From Gammaproteobacteria bacterium (lineage in GTDB: Bacteria > Pseudomonadota > Gammaproteobacteria > Pseudomonadales > Azotimanducaceae): DNA of 64,000 nt. Position 1 is the first letter of the stretch, and every line of letters begins with the position of its first letter. Under the pieces are notes generated by a model, which worked only from the letters and a program-made list of their open reading frames with translations, was not told the DNA's origin and searched no databases. The stretch covers positions 2,421-66,420 of the forward strand of contig JAAXKB010000036.1 in assembly GCA_012269545.1 (NCBI GenBank). The letters run 5' to 3'. Positions 44,813 through 54,691 of this stretch are shown here, piece after piece. A program made the translations under genes and the position numbers.

Positions 44813-46219
44813 CTAGGCTTTAGCCATGTTGATGATCTTCTGCTGAGTAAACTCGAGCAATCCTTCTTGGCCTAGCTCGTTGCCCAGACCAGACATCTTA
44901 GATCCGCCAAAAGGAATGGTCGGATCCAGCTCGGCATGCTTGTTGATCCAAACGGTTCCGGCATCCATTTGTTCCGCAAGCGCGTAAGCACGCTCAGGAT
45001 TCGCAGACCATACCGAACCACCTAGGCCCCACGGCGAAGAATTTGCGCGCGCTACCGCCTCGCTTTCATCGGCAAAGCTCATAACAGGGAGCACTGGGCC
45101 AAACTGCTCTTCATCAACCAAGCGCGATCCTTCCTTAATATCACGCACGATGGTCGGACGGATGAAGTAACCGGGCTTGTCCGGAAACTCGCCGCCAGCA
45201 ATGACATTGCCATCTTGCTTGGCGTCTTCGATCAGCGCCTTAACTTTGTCGTACTGCATTTTGTTGTTCAGCGGTCCGAGCTTAGTGCCCTGTTCAGAGC
45301 CGTCGCCGATAATGGTGTCATTGGCGATGGTGGCCAATTCTTCACACACTTCGTCGTAAATGTTCTCGTGCACATAGAGGCGCTTCATGGCGATGCATAC
45401 TTGGCCGCTGTTTTGGAACGCGCTATCAAAGAGCTTCTGCGCTGCTTCTTTAGGGTTCACATCATCCAGCACAATCCCTGCGTCATTGCCGCCAAGTTCC
45501 AGCGTAATACGCTTGAGCAGTCCGGCAGCCCCGGCCATCACCTTGGCGCCTGTCTCGGTGGATCCTGTAAAGGAGATTTTACGCACGTCGGGGTGGGCGG
45601 TCATCGGCGCACCCAAATCGTTGGCATCGGTAATAAAGTTGACAACGCCTGCGGGCACGATTTCGCTAATCAGCTCTGCAAGGCGCAGGGTGCTTAACGG
45701 TGTCGTTGGAGCCGGCTTGATCACCATTGTATTACCCGCAATCAATGCTGGGGGTAACTTAAAGGCCATCAAAAGCAATGGAAAGTTCCATGGCACGATC
45801 GCACCAACGACCCCAAGAGGGTTACGGTGAACTTCAACCCGTCGAGCGTCGCTGTCTTCGAGCACTTCCACTGGCAAATCCAAGGAGGTGAAGTAACGGC
45901 AAAACGCCGCCATTCCGTAGACTTCTACCGTTGCTGCTTCCAGCGGCTTGCCCTGTTCCTTGGTCAGCAACTGCACCAACTCCGTCGCGTTGGCCTCAAT
46001 CACGTCAGCGATTTTCAAGACGAGGGCCTTACGCTCGTCAACATCGGTCTTGGACCATGCTGGGAAAGCCGCTTTGGCCGCAGCGACCGCCGCGTTAAGC
46101 TGACCTTCGGAAGCGCGAGGACAGTCTGCAAGTTTCTCTTCAGTGGCAGGATTAACAACATCCATAGACAGATCGCCATCCACCATCTCGCCGTTAATCA
46201 GTAATTTGTATGCACCCAT
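44813..46219 (-). CDS. NAD(P)-dependent aldehyde dehydrogenase
   Basis: A 468-residue ALDH. The catalytic Glu is in ITLELGGNDAGIVLDD near residue 242 and the nucleophile Cys in NSGQVCIAMKRLYV near residue 275. VPWNFPLLLMAFKLPPALIAG and FTGSTETGAKVM are typical NAD-binding blocks. The length and motifs fit a succinate-semialdehyde/betaine-aldehyde-like branch, but the substrate is not certain; aliphatic aldehydes from the P450 or alcohol dehydrogenase would suit. It is the only gene of its transcript and ends at the shared terminator. Confidence 0.93.
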   Translation of the reverse strand: MGAYKLLINGEMVDGDLSMDVVNPATEEKLADCPRASEGQLNAAVAAAKAAFPAWSKTDVDERKALVLKIADVIEANATELVQLLTKEQGKPLEAATVEVYGMAAFCRYFTSLDLPVEVLEDSDARRVEVHRNPLGVVGAIVPWNFPLLLMAFKLPPALIAGNTMVIKPAPTTPLSTLRLAELISEIVPAGVVNFITDANDLGAPMTAHPDVRKISFTGSTETGAKVMAGAAGLLKRITLELGGNDAGIVLDDVNPKEAAQKLFDSAFQNSGQVCIAMKRLYVHENIYDEVCEELATIANDTIIGDGSEQGTKLGPLNNKMQYDKVKALIEDAKQDGNVIAGGEFPDKPGYFIRPTIVRDIKEGSRLVDEEQFGPVLPVMSFADESEAVARANSSPWGLGGSVWSANPERAYALAEQMDAGTVWINKHAELDPTIPFGGSKMSGLGNELGQEGLLEFTQQKIINMAKA

Positions 46220-46320
46220 ATTGGTTTCCTCTCCGTTTCGATTTTGATGTTTACCATAGATCTCAAGACCTGATCCTAGGGAAATTTTCGTTCTGTTCCT
46301 ATCGTTATTTGTATGACGAT

Positions 46321-46827
46321 CTAGGGCTGTTGAGCTCGGACGAAGCCATCACGGTTCGGCATTTTCACGTTCACCAGCGTCTGCGCCGATAATTGGGCAT
46401 CCATCGCCAGCAGACCGTTGAGATGTAAAACATAGGCCGTCACTGCATAAACCTGTGAATCGCTGAGCGTTTTCTCGTTGCCGTAGGGCATAGCACGCTT
46501 CACGTAATCAAACAGCGTCGTCGCATAGGGCCAATAACTGCCGACGGTTTTCAGCGCGGAAGCAGTCGCCAGCGTACCTGCACCGCCCACCAGCGCATTG
46601 CCACGTAGTTGCCCATCCACACCATGACATGCCGCGCACTGGGTGAGGTATATTTCTCTGCCGGCCTGAACAGTGCCCCTGCCGGGGGGCAGTCCGCTAC
46701 CGTCGCTGGCGGCCACAGACTCATAACCCTCTGGTGCATCGATGCCTAGCGCTGGCCGAAGATCGTGGCCCATTTGGGCCTCTGCAACCGTCGCGAAAAC
46801 AAGCAACATCCCGAGCACGCTACGCAT
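46321..46827 (-). CDS. SoxD-like c-type cytochrome
   Basis: A 168-residue periplasmic cytochrome with a signal peptide (MRSVLGMLLVFATVAEAQ). The heme motif CAACH is near residue 71, and the stretch LVGGAGTLATASALKTVGSY WPYATTLFDYVKRAMPYGNE is SoxD-like, with the axial Met region in that block. The shorter length means it has the single-heme part of SoxD. The ATG at 46827 overlaps the SoxC-like stop by eight bases, so the two subunits are coupled. It would pass electrons from sulfite or thiosulfate oxidation to the respiratory chain. Confidence 0.87.
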   Translation of the reverse strand: MRSVLGMLLVFATVAEAQMGHDLRPALGIDAPEGYESVAASDGSGLPPGRGTVQAGREIYLTQCAACHGVDGQLRGNALVGGAGTLATASALKTVGSYWPYATTLFDYVKRAMPYGNEKTLSDSQVYAVTAYVLHLNGLLAMDAQLSAQTLVNVKMPNRDGFVRAQQP

Positions 46828-48091
46828 AAACATTCCTCACAGAACCGTCCGCGTTAACCCGCCAGCTCTGAATACCGTTAAAGTGATAGCTGAATCCCGG
46901 AGCCACATTGGTCAGTGCCTGCGCTCTGGTAGGCTGCACGTTTCCCGCGCTATCGATGGCCCGACTCTGCAATACCGCAGGCTGGCCTTGCCAACGCCAA
47001 GGGATACGGAATCGCACCGCCCTCATTGGACCCGGCTCCGACTGCAACATCGCATCTGCCCAAGAGCCGCCACCGTCAGCACTGACCTCAACCCGACGAA
47101 TACTGCCATTGCCAGACCACGCCAAGCCACTAACTTCATACACGCCGGGTTGCTGCAGCACCATCTTTCCTGACGGCGAGGTAATCACGGACTTGGCCTG
47201 CATACGCAGCGAAAACTGCGTCGCTTTTCCATCTAACTTCAGATCCGTGTATTTACTCGTCTCTTCCCGCGTTTGGGCAGGCAAACTGAGCAATTTCAAG
47301 CTGCGCAGCCATTTGACGCTCAAATTACCCTCACAACCCGGAACCAACAGCCGCATTGGGAAACCCTGGGAACGCCTGAGCGGCTCGCCGTTTTGATACA
47401 GAGCGATCATGGCATCGTCCAGAGCAAAGGACAGCGGAACGCTTCGATTCATACCCGCCGCGTCAGCACCTTCTGCGATCACCCACCGGGCAGAAGCGTC
47501 GACTCCGGCTTCATCTAACAAATAATGTAAGGGCACACCCGTCCACTCGGCACTGGAAATCAACCCATGAAGCCCTCCCGCCGTCTCGTCTATCGCCCCG
47601 GCAAGCGTATTGCGATAACTGTTGCCCGAGCACTCCAAAAACAGCACCCGGCTCTGCATGGGATAACGCTGCAAAGCGTCGTAATCGAAGGTGAGCGGGC
47701 GAGCCACCAAACCGTGAACGGTCAGTTTATGGCTCGCAGGATCAATCTCCGGGATACCACTGTGGTGGCGCTCAAAGTGCAGTGCATTTGGTGTAATCGT
47801 GCCGTTGAGCAGTTGCAGAGGCGTTGATGACGCACCGGCTTGCGGCCCAAAAGGATGAACCGAGATTTGCTCACGACGCAGCGACGGCATACTTGGGCGA
47901 TCGCCATAGTCCGATGGCGGCGCTCCGGAACCGCTGCGCCAGGGCTCCTGCCCAAACGACTCCTTGGCCACCACCGGCGCCACAACTGCGGCGGCCGCGG
48001 TCCCTGCGCCAATCTGCATCCACTGCCGGCGGCTCAACAAGCCGTTGCCCGCGCTGTCGCCGCCTTGCTGTCCTGTATCATCTGTGTGCAT
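46820..48091 (-). CDS. soxC: SoxC-like sulfite dehydrogenase molybdopterin subunit
   Basis: A 423-residue sulfite oxidase family protein with a Tat signal (LLSRRQWMQIGAGTAAAAV) near residue 25. The Mo-ligand Cys is in FLECSGNSYRN, and LLVPGCEGNLSVKWLRSL with the dimerisation Ig-like domain (YEVSGLAWSGNGSIRRVEVS) follows. It oxidises sulfite or Sox-bound sulfur in the periplasm together with the cytochrome encoded next. The ATG at 48091 has a GGAGGG ribosome site. No soxA, soxB, soxX, soxY or soxZ is in the window, so it may be a stand-alone sulfite dehydrogenase. Confidence 0.88.
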   Translation of the reverse strand: MHTDDTGQQGGDSAGNGLLSRRQWMQIGAGTAAAAVVAPVVAKESFGQEPWRSGSGAPPSDYGDRPSMPSLRREQISVHPFGPQAGASSTPLQLLNGTITPNALHFERHHSGIPEIDPASHKLTVHGLVARPLTFDYDALQRYPMQSRVLFLECSGNSYRNTLAGAIDETAGGLHGLISSAEWTGVPLHYLLDEAGVDASARWVIAEGADAAGMNRSVPLSFALDDAMIALYQNGEPLRRSQGFPMRLLVPGCEGNLSVKWLRSLKLLSLPAQTREETSKYTDLKLDGKATQFSLRMQAKSVITSPSGKMVLQQPGVYEVSGLAWSGNGSIRRVEVSADGGGSWADAMLQSEPGPMRAVRFRIPWRWQGQPAVLQSRAIDSAGNVQPTRAQALTNVAPGFSYHFNGIQSWRVNADGSVRNVYA

Positions 48092-48196
48092 ATGCCCTCC
48101 CCGCACTCCGGGGACGAATCCTAGCGCAACGGCAGCGCTGTCGAAAAGCGCCTGCTATGTCACCCAAAAATTCACCAAAGTGAGATCCACCGCACA

Positions 48197-48856
<660 letters not shown>

Positions 48857-49027
48857 TTGAAAGCCCTCTGTCATTAAACGTTCGGCTTCTAGCACCCAAA
48901 CGCTCGCGCAGAAACCGCGTCACCGAAGCCGACTGCCGGTGATCTAGCCAGGCCTACCTTGACGACAGACTAATATCGTTAGAGTTTTCGGTATAATTGA
49001 TTCTTTAAAGGTCACCCATTGATTTGT

Positions 49028-49504
49028 TCAATGATGACCCTGATCCTCAATGGCAGCTTCGTCACTCTCTTGCGCATGCTCCTCTCGACTTAACTTCTCT
49101 TGGCTCAGTTTGTCTTTGAGGCTCATAAAATACGCAGCTCCACTCAAAATCAGCACGGCACCGGCCTCGGCGACGAGAGTCAGCGCCTCCATATCCTTAC
49201 TCTGCATGATGATAAGACGGCATAACGCAGTAATCGCGATGATTATCGGCAGGGTCACCGGTATACGGTTGGTGGAGTAAAACGCGCCGATCATGCCGAT
49301 GATCTCGACGTAGATAAACAGGAGAAACAGATCGGCCAGAGTAATTATCCCGACCTCAAACATGCCCCAAATATACTGCCCGCTGGCAATCACGGTCAGT
49401 AAACCAATAATGGCCAAGAGCACTTTTTCCGATGCAATCGTGGTCCAGTGCAGCCTTCGATTGAGGCGATTACGCTCGAAAATACGATCAAAAATCTCTT
49501 TCAT
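49028..49504 (-). CDS. PsiE-like membrane protein (phosphate-starvation-inducible type)
   Basis: A 158-residue inner-membrane protein with four hydrophobic segments: VLLAIIGLLTVIASGQYIW, LADLFLLFIYVEIIGMIGAF, TLPIIIAITALCRLII and LVAEAGAVLILSGAAYFM. The FIYVEIIGMI block and C-terminal charged tail (EEHAQESDEAAIEDQGHH) match the PsiE family, whose molecular role is unknown. It is alone on its strand here, upstream of the acyl-CoA ligase stop by 57 bases. Confidence 0.85.
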   Translation of the reverse strand: MKEIFDRIFERNRLNRRLHWTTIASEKVLLAIIGLLTVIASGQYIWGMFEVGIITLADLFLLFIYVEIIGMIGAFYSTNRIPVTLPIIIAITALCRLIIMQSKDMEALTLVAEAGAVLILSGAAYFMSLKDKLSQEKLSREEHAQESDEAAIEDQGHH

Positions 49505-49561
49505 AGCCGGCTTCTCCTTCCTTCATTCGAGTTATCTCAGAAACGTCGCTATCGAGTTAAG

Positions 49562-51079
49562 TTAGTTGACTGCTCGATCACTGCCCTGCCAAAACGGTGC
49601 ACGCAACTCGCGCTTCAACACCTTGCCGGGTCCAGACTTCGGCAAGGGTTCTTGCTGTATGTCAATGCCCTTTGGCACCTTGTAGCCACCAATGTGCTCG
49701 CGGCAAAAAGCAATCAGCTGTGCAGGGTCAATCGTCGAGCTCTCGGGACGGGGCACAACGACCGCATGCACGGCTTCGCCCCACTTGTCATCAGGCACAC
49801 CAAATACCGCAGCCTCCAGAACCGCCGGGTGTCGATACAAGATGTCTTCGACTTCCGTGGAGTAGACGTTTTCACCGCCACTGACGATCATGTCTTTCGA
49901 ACGATCTACCAAGAATAAATAACCCTCGGCGTCTAGGTATCCCAGATCGCCGGTCCAGTAACCGCCATGTTTGAGTACTGCAGCAGTCTGTTCGGGTTTG
50001 TTCCAATAGCCCTTCATAATATTGGTGCCGGCAACGACCACTTCTCCGACTTCGCCCTTGGGCAATTCATTGCCGTCCACATCACGCACAGTAACGTTGC
50101 AGCCAACCACCGCGCGGCCGCAGCTGCGGGCCAGTTCACTGTCCATCAACGTTTCTTCGTGACCCAGCAACGTCGCCAACGGTGAGGTTTCTGTCGCCCC
50201 ATAAACCTCAATCATCTGCGCCGACGGAAACGCCGAACTCGCTCGCCGTATTACCTCGGTAGCAATCGGAGACCCACCGTGGGTCAACACCTGCAAGCTA
50301 CTGGTGTCACGCGGATTCGCATGCTGCTCCTCAGCCATTGCCGCCAGCATCGAGGGCACCCCGAGGGTGATATTGATGCGATGCTTTTCAATCAGATCCA
50401 ACACGGCAGCAGGATCGAATGTTCCCAGCGGCACTTGCAAAGAACCCTGCCATACTGCAGCAAGAATGCCGTTGGAGCCGGCTGCGTGAAACATCGGCGC
50501 CATTACAAGGGTCCGATCACTTTCTCGCTGAGGCACTGATGCCAGCCAATTCAAGGCGTTTGCGATCAGATTGCGATGCGTCAGCATCACGCCCTTACTG
50601 GCACCGGTTGTACCCCCGGTATAAAACAACCCGGCCAGATCGGTTTCGGCGATAGACTCACCCAAGGGCGCAGGTTTGGCGTCAGCCAACAGAGCTTCGT
50701 ATTGGTCCGGCAGGGAAATGACGTGTTCCACCACATCCGCCAATTCGCCCAGTTCAACGCGATCGGTAATCAGAATATTGGCTCCGGAATCTTTGAGCGC
50801 ATAAACCAACTCCGGCATGGCGTGCCTTGTGTTGAGCGGCACGACAACCATGCCACCAGCCGGTATACCCAAATACGTCTCAAAGTACTGAAAACCGTTG
50901 TTCGCTAGAATCGCGACCCGGGAACCAGATACTGCACCGAGACTTCGCAGAACGTCCACCAGTAAGGCGCAACGATGCGCCAGCTCTTCGTAGGTCACCT
51001 CGCGGTCACCGTCAATGAGTGCTAAGGCTTGAGGCCTGATCTGCAGGGCCCGCTTTAAGGGATCAACCAGTGTATGCAT
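49562..51079 (-). CDS. Acyl-CoA synthetase (AMP-dependent ligase)
   Basis: A 505-residue ANL-superfamily enzyme. The phosphate-binding motif LFYTGGTTGASKGVMLTHRN is near residue 150, MIEVYGATETSPLATLL follows, and YWTGDLGYLDAEGYLFLVDR contains the hinge. The C-terminal Lys is in LPKSGPGKVLKREL. It activates a fatty, aromatic or branched acid to its CoA thioester with ATP. It is 75 bases downstream of the CoA-transferase gene on the same strand, and the two could feed one acyl-CoA pathway. Confidence 0.92.
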   Translation of the reverse strand: MHTLVDPLKRALQIRPQALALIDGDREVTYEELAHRCALLVDVLRSLGAVSGSRVAILANNGFQYFETYLGIPAGGMVVVPLNTRHAMPELVYALKDSGANILITDRVELGELADVVEHVISLPDQYEALLADAKPAPLGESIAETDLAGLFYTGGTTGASKGVMLTHRNLIANALNWLASVPQRESDRTLVMAPMFHAAGSNGILAAVWQGSLQVPLGTFDPAAVLDLIEKHRINITLGVPSMLAAMAEEQHANPRDTSSLQVLTHGGSPIATEVIRRASSAFPSAQMIEVYGATETSPLATLLGHEETLMDSELARSCGRAVVGCNVTVRDVDGNELPKGEVGEVVVAGTNIMKGYWNKPEQTAAVLKHGGYWTGDLGYLDAEGYLFLVDRSKDMIVSGGENVYSTEVEDILYRHPAVLEAAVFGVPDDKWGEAVHAVVVPRPESSTIDPAQLIAFCREHIGGYKVPKGIDIQQEPLPKSGPGKVLKRELRAPFWQGSDRAVN

Positions 51080-51154
51080 CGACTTTTCTCTCCAACAATG
51101 CCCTAACGCTAAAGTATTTTAGGCTGCTCGACCATACGTACAAAAACTCGGGGT

Positions 51155-52363
51155 CTAGCCCCCGGTAGCCCCGGGAAAATCTATTCCGAACTCGGCAAGC
51201 ACTTCGGCATTGTGCTCGCCCAAATTCGGCGGCCGCTGGTACAGCGATGTTGGCGTATCCAAAAATTTAATTGGACTAGCAGCCAGCGAAATAGCCGGAT
51301 TGGCACCCGCAGGTTCGCAGGTCTCTAACATATGTCGGGCACTGACGTGGGGATCGGCGTAAACATCCTCCATGGTTTGCACAGGGCCAACGGGAATAGC
51401 GCCGTCCAGTTTTGCCATGATTTCCCGACGCGAAAAGTTGCGTGTCCACGCACATATTTGCTCTTCAACCCAATCAACATTCGCCAACCGAGCTTCGTTA
51501 GAAAAACTGCGTTCGTCGTCCATCAGATCAGAGCGCTCCATGGCGGCGCAGAGCAGGTCCCAGTGCCGAGGCTGGCCGACGGCTATGGCAATGCGACCGT
51601 CCTTCGCCGGAAACAAATCAAAAGGATACAGGGTCATCGCTCGCTGCAATCCCGCTGGATTCGGCTTGCCCGTAAAACCGTATTGAGCAACCGCACTCTT
51701 TTGAAACGCTAGCATTGCGTCGTACATACCAACGTCGAGAAACTGGCCCTTGCCCAACCGCCGGGCACTGTGGATAGCGGATACCACGCCGAGAGCCATA
51801 AGCGTGCCCGGAAAAATATCTGCAATTGCGGGCGTTACCAAACCATCATTGGCGTGTACCAAGCCACCAAAGCTCTGAGCAGCAGCATCAAGGCTGGGCC
51901 AGTCAGCGTAGGGACTCTCTCCGGTACGGGGGTCGCCAAAACCGCGTACGCAGGCATAGACAATCTTTGGATTACGTTCAGCGATCACCTCATAACCTAA
52001 GCCCAGCCGGTCCATCACACCGGCACGAAGATTTTCCAGCACGGCATCGGCTTGATCACACAACTGCAGAAATACAGCCTGATCAGCCTCTTTCTTTAGA
52101 TCCAAACAGACACTGCGCTTATTGCGGTTCACTGCCGCAAACGGGGCGCCAAAGTCCGTTCCTGCATCGCGTTCTTCATGGGGCCTTGCATGATCCGGCA
52201 AAAACGGCGGGATGTTGCGGTAACCATCACCTGACGGCGGCTCCACTTTGATTACACGTGCGCCCATATCGGCCAGCAACCCGGCACCGAAAGGACCGGC
52301 AAGTGCCCGGGTACAATCAATAATGGTGAGATCTTCTAGCGGTCCTTGGCGTTTTGTTTCCAT
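51155..52363 (-). CDS. CaiB/BaiF family (class III) CoA-transferase
   Basis: A 402-residue class III CoA-transferase. The N-terminal block DCTRALAGPFGAGLLADMGA is typical, as are VIKVEPPSGDG and NRNKRSVCLDLKKEADQ. The catalytic Asp is within YADWPSLDAAAQSFGGL, and AVGQPRHWDLLCAAM occurs in the C-terminal part. It moves CoA between carboxylic acids. The ATG at 52363 is used; the frame itself begins at a TTG one codon earlier. It is upstream of the acyl-CoA ligase on the minus strand. Confidence 0.92.
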   Translation of the reverse strand: METKRQGPLEDLTIIDCTRALAGPFGAGLLADMGARVIKVEPPSGDGYRNIPPFLPDHARPHEERDAGTDFGAPFAAVNRNKRSVCLDLKKEADQAVFLQLCDQADAVLENLRAGVMDRLGLGYEVIAERNPKIVYACVRGFGDPRTGESPYADWPSLDAAAQSFGGLVHANDGLVTPAIADIFPGTLMALGVVSAIHSARRLGKGQFLDVGMYDAMLAFQKSAVAQYGFTGKPNPAGLQRAMTLYPFDLFPAKDGRIAIAVGQPRHWDLLCAAMERSDLMDDERSFSNEARLANVDWVEEQICAWTRNFSRREIMAKLDGAIPVGPVQTMEDVYADPHVSARHMLETCEPAGANPAISLAASPIKFLDTPTSLYQRPPNLGEHNAEVLAEFGIDFPGATGG

Positions 52364-52485
52364 CAACAGGCGTCCAAAAAAATAGAAAAACCAGTAGAGA
52401 GGCTGCGAGCGCGAGGGTCAAGGATCAGATTCGCCTTGCTCACCACAAACAGAAATACGACTGGCCTCGAAAGGCGCAAATAACC

Positions 52486-52517
52486 CTCGCAAAGGATCAT
52501 GTTTTTGCGAGTTTTTT
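52486..52517 (+). terminator. Orphan intrinsic terminator on the plus strand
   Basis: CTCGCAAA (52486-52493) pairs with TTTGCGAG (52504-52511), followed by six T (52512-52517). No plus-strand gene precedes it: the nearest upstream gene is the minus-strand CoA-transferase. It may end a small RNA or be the leftover of a deleted gene. Confidence 0.75.
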
Positions 52518-52717
52518 GACCTGTATCACGCATCAGCATGGCGCTAGCTAGTCGTGAAGTTGAGGATCACGTAGCGCACCCAAAGACACCGCCGCACTGG
52601 GGGCCGCTTTGTGAAAGCGCACGTCAAAACATGGGGATTCATGCTGCGCAATACCGCAGACGCGGCAGTCCTGCCTAACCCCATCTTCACTCCCGGTAAG
52701 AAAATACAGCCCGAGAA

Positions 52718-52743
52718 GCAACCAGTTAAAGCAACCAGTTAAA
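52718..52743. repeat. 13-bp tandem repeat upstream of the chimeric gene
   Basis: GCAACCAGTTAAA occurs twice head to tail (52718-52730, 52731-52743), with a partial third copy after it (GCAAGCAACC). It lies about 50-75 bases before the start at 52793 in the gap 52364-52792, which otherwise holds only the orphan terminator. It may be replication slippage or a regulator site. Confidence 0.6.
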
Positions 52744-52792
52744 GCAAGCAACCGTTCACGCAAACACAAGTAATGCAAGCAACGTGCAGGAT

Positions 52793-53353
52793 ATGACACA
52801 GCAAAAAATTTACAACATGGACGTGGTCCGTTGGTTTGCAGTGATGACTGTTGTCTGGGGAATTGTGGGCATGGGGGTCGGCATACTGATCGCTGCCCAA
52901 TTGGCTTGGCCAGCACTATACTTGGACATCCCATGGCTAACCTATGGCCGTCTGCGCTCCCTGAAGACTAACGCCGTTATCTTCGCCTTGGTTGCTGGGG
53001 TTATTCGTCTGGGTTCGACGGCGGGATGGATGGCCAAGACCTATGACGCCGGCGAGCGAGCCTTTGATCGTGGCGTGACCTTGGTCAGCCTTACCGCTAC
53101 GCCTTTTTTCCTTGCAGGTTTTCTTGGCGTCTACCCCGTGCTCTGGCTTGACATCGTGATTGGCACAGCGGTCGCGTGCTTTTGCATTTATCTTCTCTTT
53201 CAGGGTACCGGGCCCATCATGCAGGTGCCTCCAGAGCGAGCATTCTTATACGCAGCCGCGTTATTCGCCGTTGCCTTCGTCGCCTTTGTTGCACTGCTGG
53301 GCGCGACCGTCATAATCTGGGATCTCGGAGCATCTCCAGAGTATATGTACTGA
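52793..53353 (+). CDS. Chimeric membrane protein: CcoN N-terminus joined to a Yip1-family C-terminus
   Basis: A 186-residue membrane protein. Residues 8-66 closely follow the first helix and loop of cbb3 oxidase subunit CcoN ([49 protein letters not shown]). From about residue 70 the sequence leaves CcoN and instead fits the last part of a Yip1-domain protein ([37 protein letters not shown], then a final helix). None of the heme-binding His of CcoN is present, so oxidase activity is excluded. The frame is intact across the join. It looks like a deletion fusion, still possibly expressed from the ccoN start region. Confidence 0.78.
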   Translation: MTQQKIYNMDVVRWFAVMTVVWGIVGMGVGILIAAQLAWPALYLDIPWLTYGRLRSLKTNAVIFALVAGVIRLGSTAGWMAKTYDAGERAFDRGVTLVSLTATPFFLAGFLGVYPVLWLDIVIGTAVACFCIYLLFQGTGPIMQVPPERAFLYAAALFAVAFVAFVALLGATVIIWDLGASPEYMY

Positions 53354-53406
53354 GGCCCTGCACATTTAACTTGCGGGCTACGCAACCAATGTTTGAGGCG
53401 GTTTTT

Positions 53407-54156
53407 ATGACTGATGACGCTTATGATGATCTCCTGCGCGGCAACGGCTACCACCTATTGCGCAGTGTTATTTCCGCCGAAGAAGCCGCAACCGTGAGGG
53501 ACTTGGTGCTCAGCAGGCTGGATGAGGGCGTGGATCAAAACGGTCAAATCGCCATCCGCAATATTTTGCACTGGGGTCCAACCATTCAAAATATGGTGAC
53601 TCATCCTAGGCTGCTGGGTTTGGCGCACAAACTGTTGGGAAACGATGCAACTCTCGGTGCCGTATCCGCTCGGGTACTGCCTCCAAATTGCCCACCCGGC
53701 GGGCTGCACGTGGATTACCCTTACTGGGCTATGAATCCAGGCTTACCCGTAGACCCCGCGCTGATGATGCAGGTGATCTGGATGATGGAGCCCTTTACAG
53801 AGCACAATGGCGGCACTTGGGTGGCTCCGGGCAGCCAACAGTGGACTGGGGCTCCCAACATCGAACGTTTTGAAAAACACGCCATTCAGGCAACCGGCGA
53901 AGCCGGTGACGCTGTGGTCAGCCACGGTTTACTGTGGCACCGCACCGCCATCAATCACGCCGAGGCGCCCCGGGTGGCGGTGCTGATCAATTACACGCAG
54001 GTCGCGGTGCGCCCACTAACTGCCATGGGCCCCTTTAATGATGCTTTCATCGACGGCGCATCCGATGAACTGCGCGCTTTGCTCGCATTGGACATCGAAA
54101 AAACCTTGCGCCGCCGGGTAATGAACCATACTCAACAAAGCGCGGCCAACGCCTGA
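53407..54156 (+). CDS. Phytanoyl-CoA dioxygenase (PhyH) family protein
   Basis: A 249-residue Fe(II)/2-oxoglutarate dioxygenase. The HxD motif is in GGLHVDYPYWAMNPG near residue 99; FTEHNGGTWVAPGSQQW is the following strand pair, and the distal His is within VSHGLLWHRTAINHAEAPR with the 2-oxoglutarate Arg. It is shorter than the PhyH protein at 43,579 and clearly a separate subfamily. The ATG at 53407 (MTDDAYDD) has a GAGGCGG ribosome site; 53389 is an alternative. It lies 53 bases after the chimeric gene. Confidence 0.88.
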   Translation: MTDDAYDDLLRGNGYHLLRSVISAEEAATVRDLVLSRLDEGVDQNGQIAIRNILHWGPTIQNMVTHPRLLGLAHKLLGNDATLGAVSARVLPPNCPPGGLHVDYPYWAMNPGLPVDPALMMQVIWMMEPFTEHNGGTWVAPGSQQWTGAPNIERFEKHAIQATGEAGDAVVSHGLLWHRTAINHAEAPRVAVLINYTQVAVRPLTAMGPFNDAFIDGASDELRALLALDIEKTLRRRVMNHTQQSAANA

Positions 54157-54255
54157 ATCCTGACCCCGCATTATCGCCTAACGGCAAAGCCGCCCCGAGC
54201 GATCTGCGAGCCAAAATGCCCTCTTAGCCCCCGCCCTCGCAGGCGCCAGACATAA

Positions 54256-54271
54256 TTGACGTTAACGTAAA
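54256..54271. promoter_or_regulatory. LiuR-type operator
   Basis: TTGACGTTAACGTAAA is a near-perfect palindrome, with one mismatched pair (G at 54258 opposite A at 54269), and resembles the site known for LiuR regulators of branched-chain amino acid catabolism. It ends five bases before the first possible ATG of the regulator gene, so it suggests autoregulation and control of the carboxylase genes after it. Confidence 0.7.
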
Positions 54272-54290
54272 GGGAATGCATGATCGGGCC

Positions 54291-54674
54291 ATGCCTTCAG
54301 CTTATTCGATCAGCGATTTGTCTAACGAGTTCGGGGTGACGCCCCGCACTCTTCGATTCTATGAGGAGAAAGGATTACTCCAACCCGCGCGCATCGGTCA
54401 GAGCCGTCGCTATTCGCCCGCAGACCGGGCCAGGCTAATACTCATACTGCGAGGGAAAACCCTCGGGTTATCGCTGCGGGAGAGCGCGGAACTGATTGGT
54501 ATGTACGACCCAGCGTCAAATAACCGCAAGCAAATCAAACGACTCATTGAAAAAATCCAAGCACGACGAGAGCAACTGGTGGCACAAAAGCTGGAACTCG
54601 AACAGATGATCAATGATCTCGACGCTTGGGAAAAGCGCAGCATCGATAGCATCAAAAGCCACAGCTCAACATAA
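54291..54674 (+). CDS. liuR: MerR family regulator, LiuR-type
   Basis: A 127-residue regulator with an N-terminal winged helix ([30 protein letters not shown], residues 4-33) and a dimerising coiled coil ([20 protein letters not shown]). The FYEEKGLL pattern and the lack of C-terminal cysteines separate it from metal-sensing MerR and match LiuR, the activator/repressor of leucine and isovalerate degradation. The ATG at 54291 fits family starts; an ATG at 54276 would add five residues. It precedes the methylcrotonyl-CoA carboxylase-like genes by 17 bases. Confidence 0.88.
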   Translation: MPSAYSISDLSNEFGVTPRTLRFYEEKGLLQPARIGQSRRYSPADRARLILILRGKTLGLSLRESAELIGMYDPASNNRKQIKRLIEKIQARREQLVAQKLELEQMINDLDAWEKRSIDSIKSHSST

Positions 54675-54691
54675 GCCTAAGGAACACCGCT

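Noticed and set aside
52354-52551. Short plus-strand coding region before the orphan terminator
   Set aside because: The 65-residue frame has no recognisable protein character and runs through the terminator stem and T-run.
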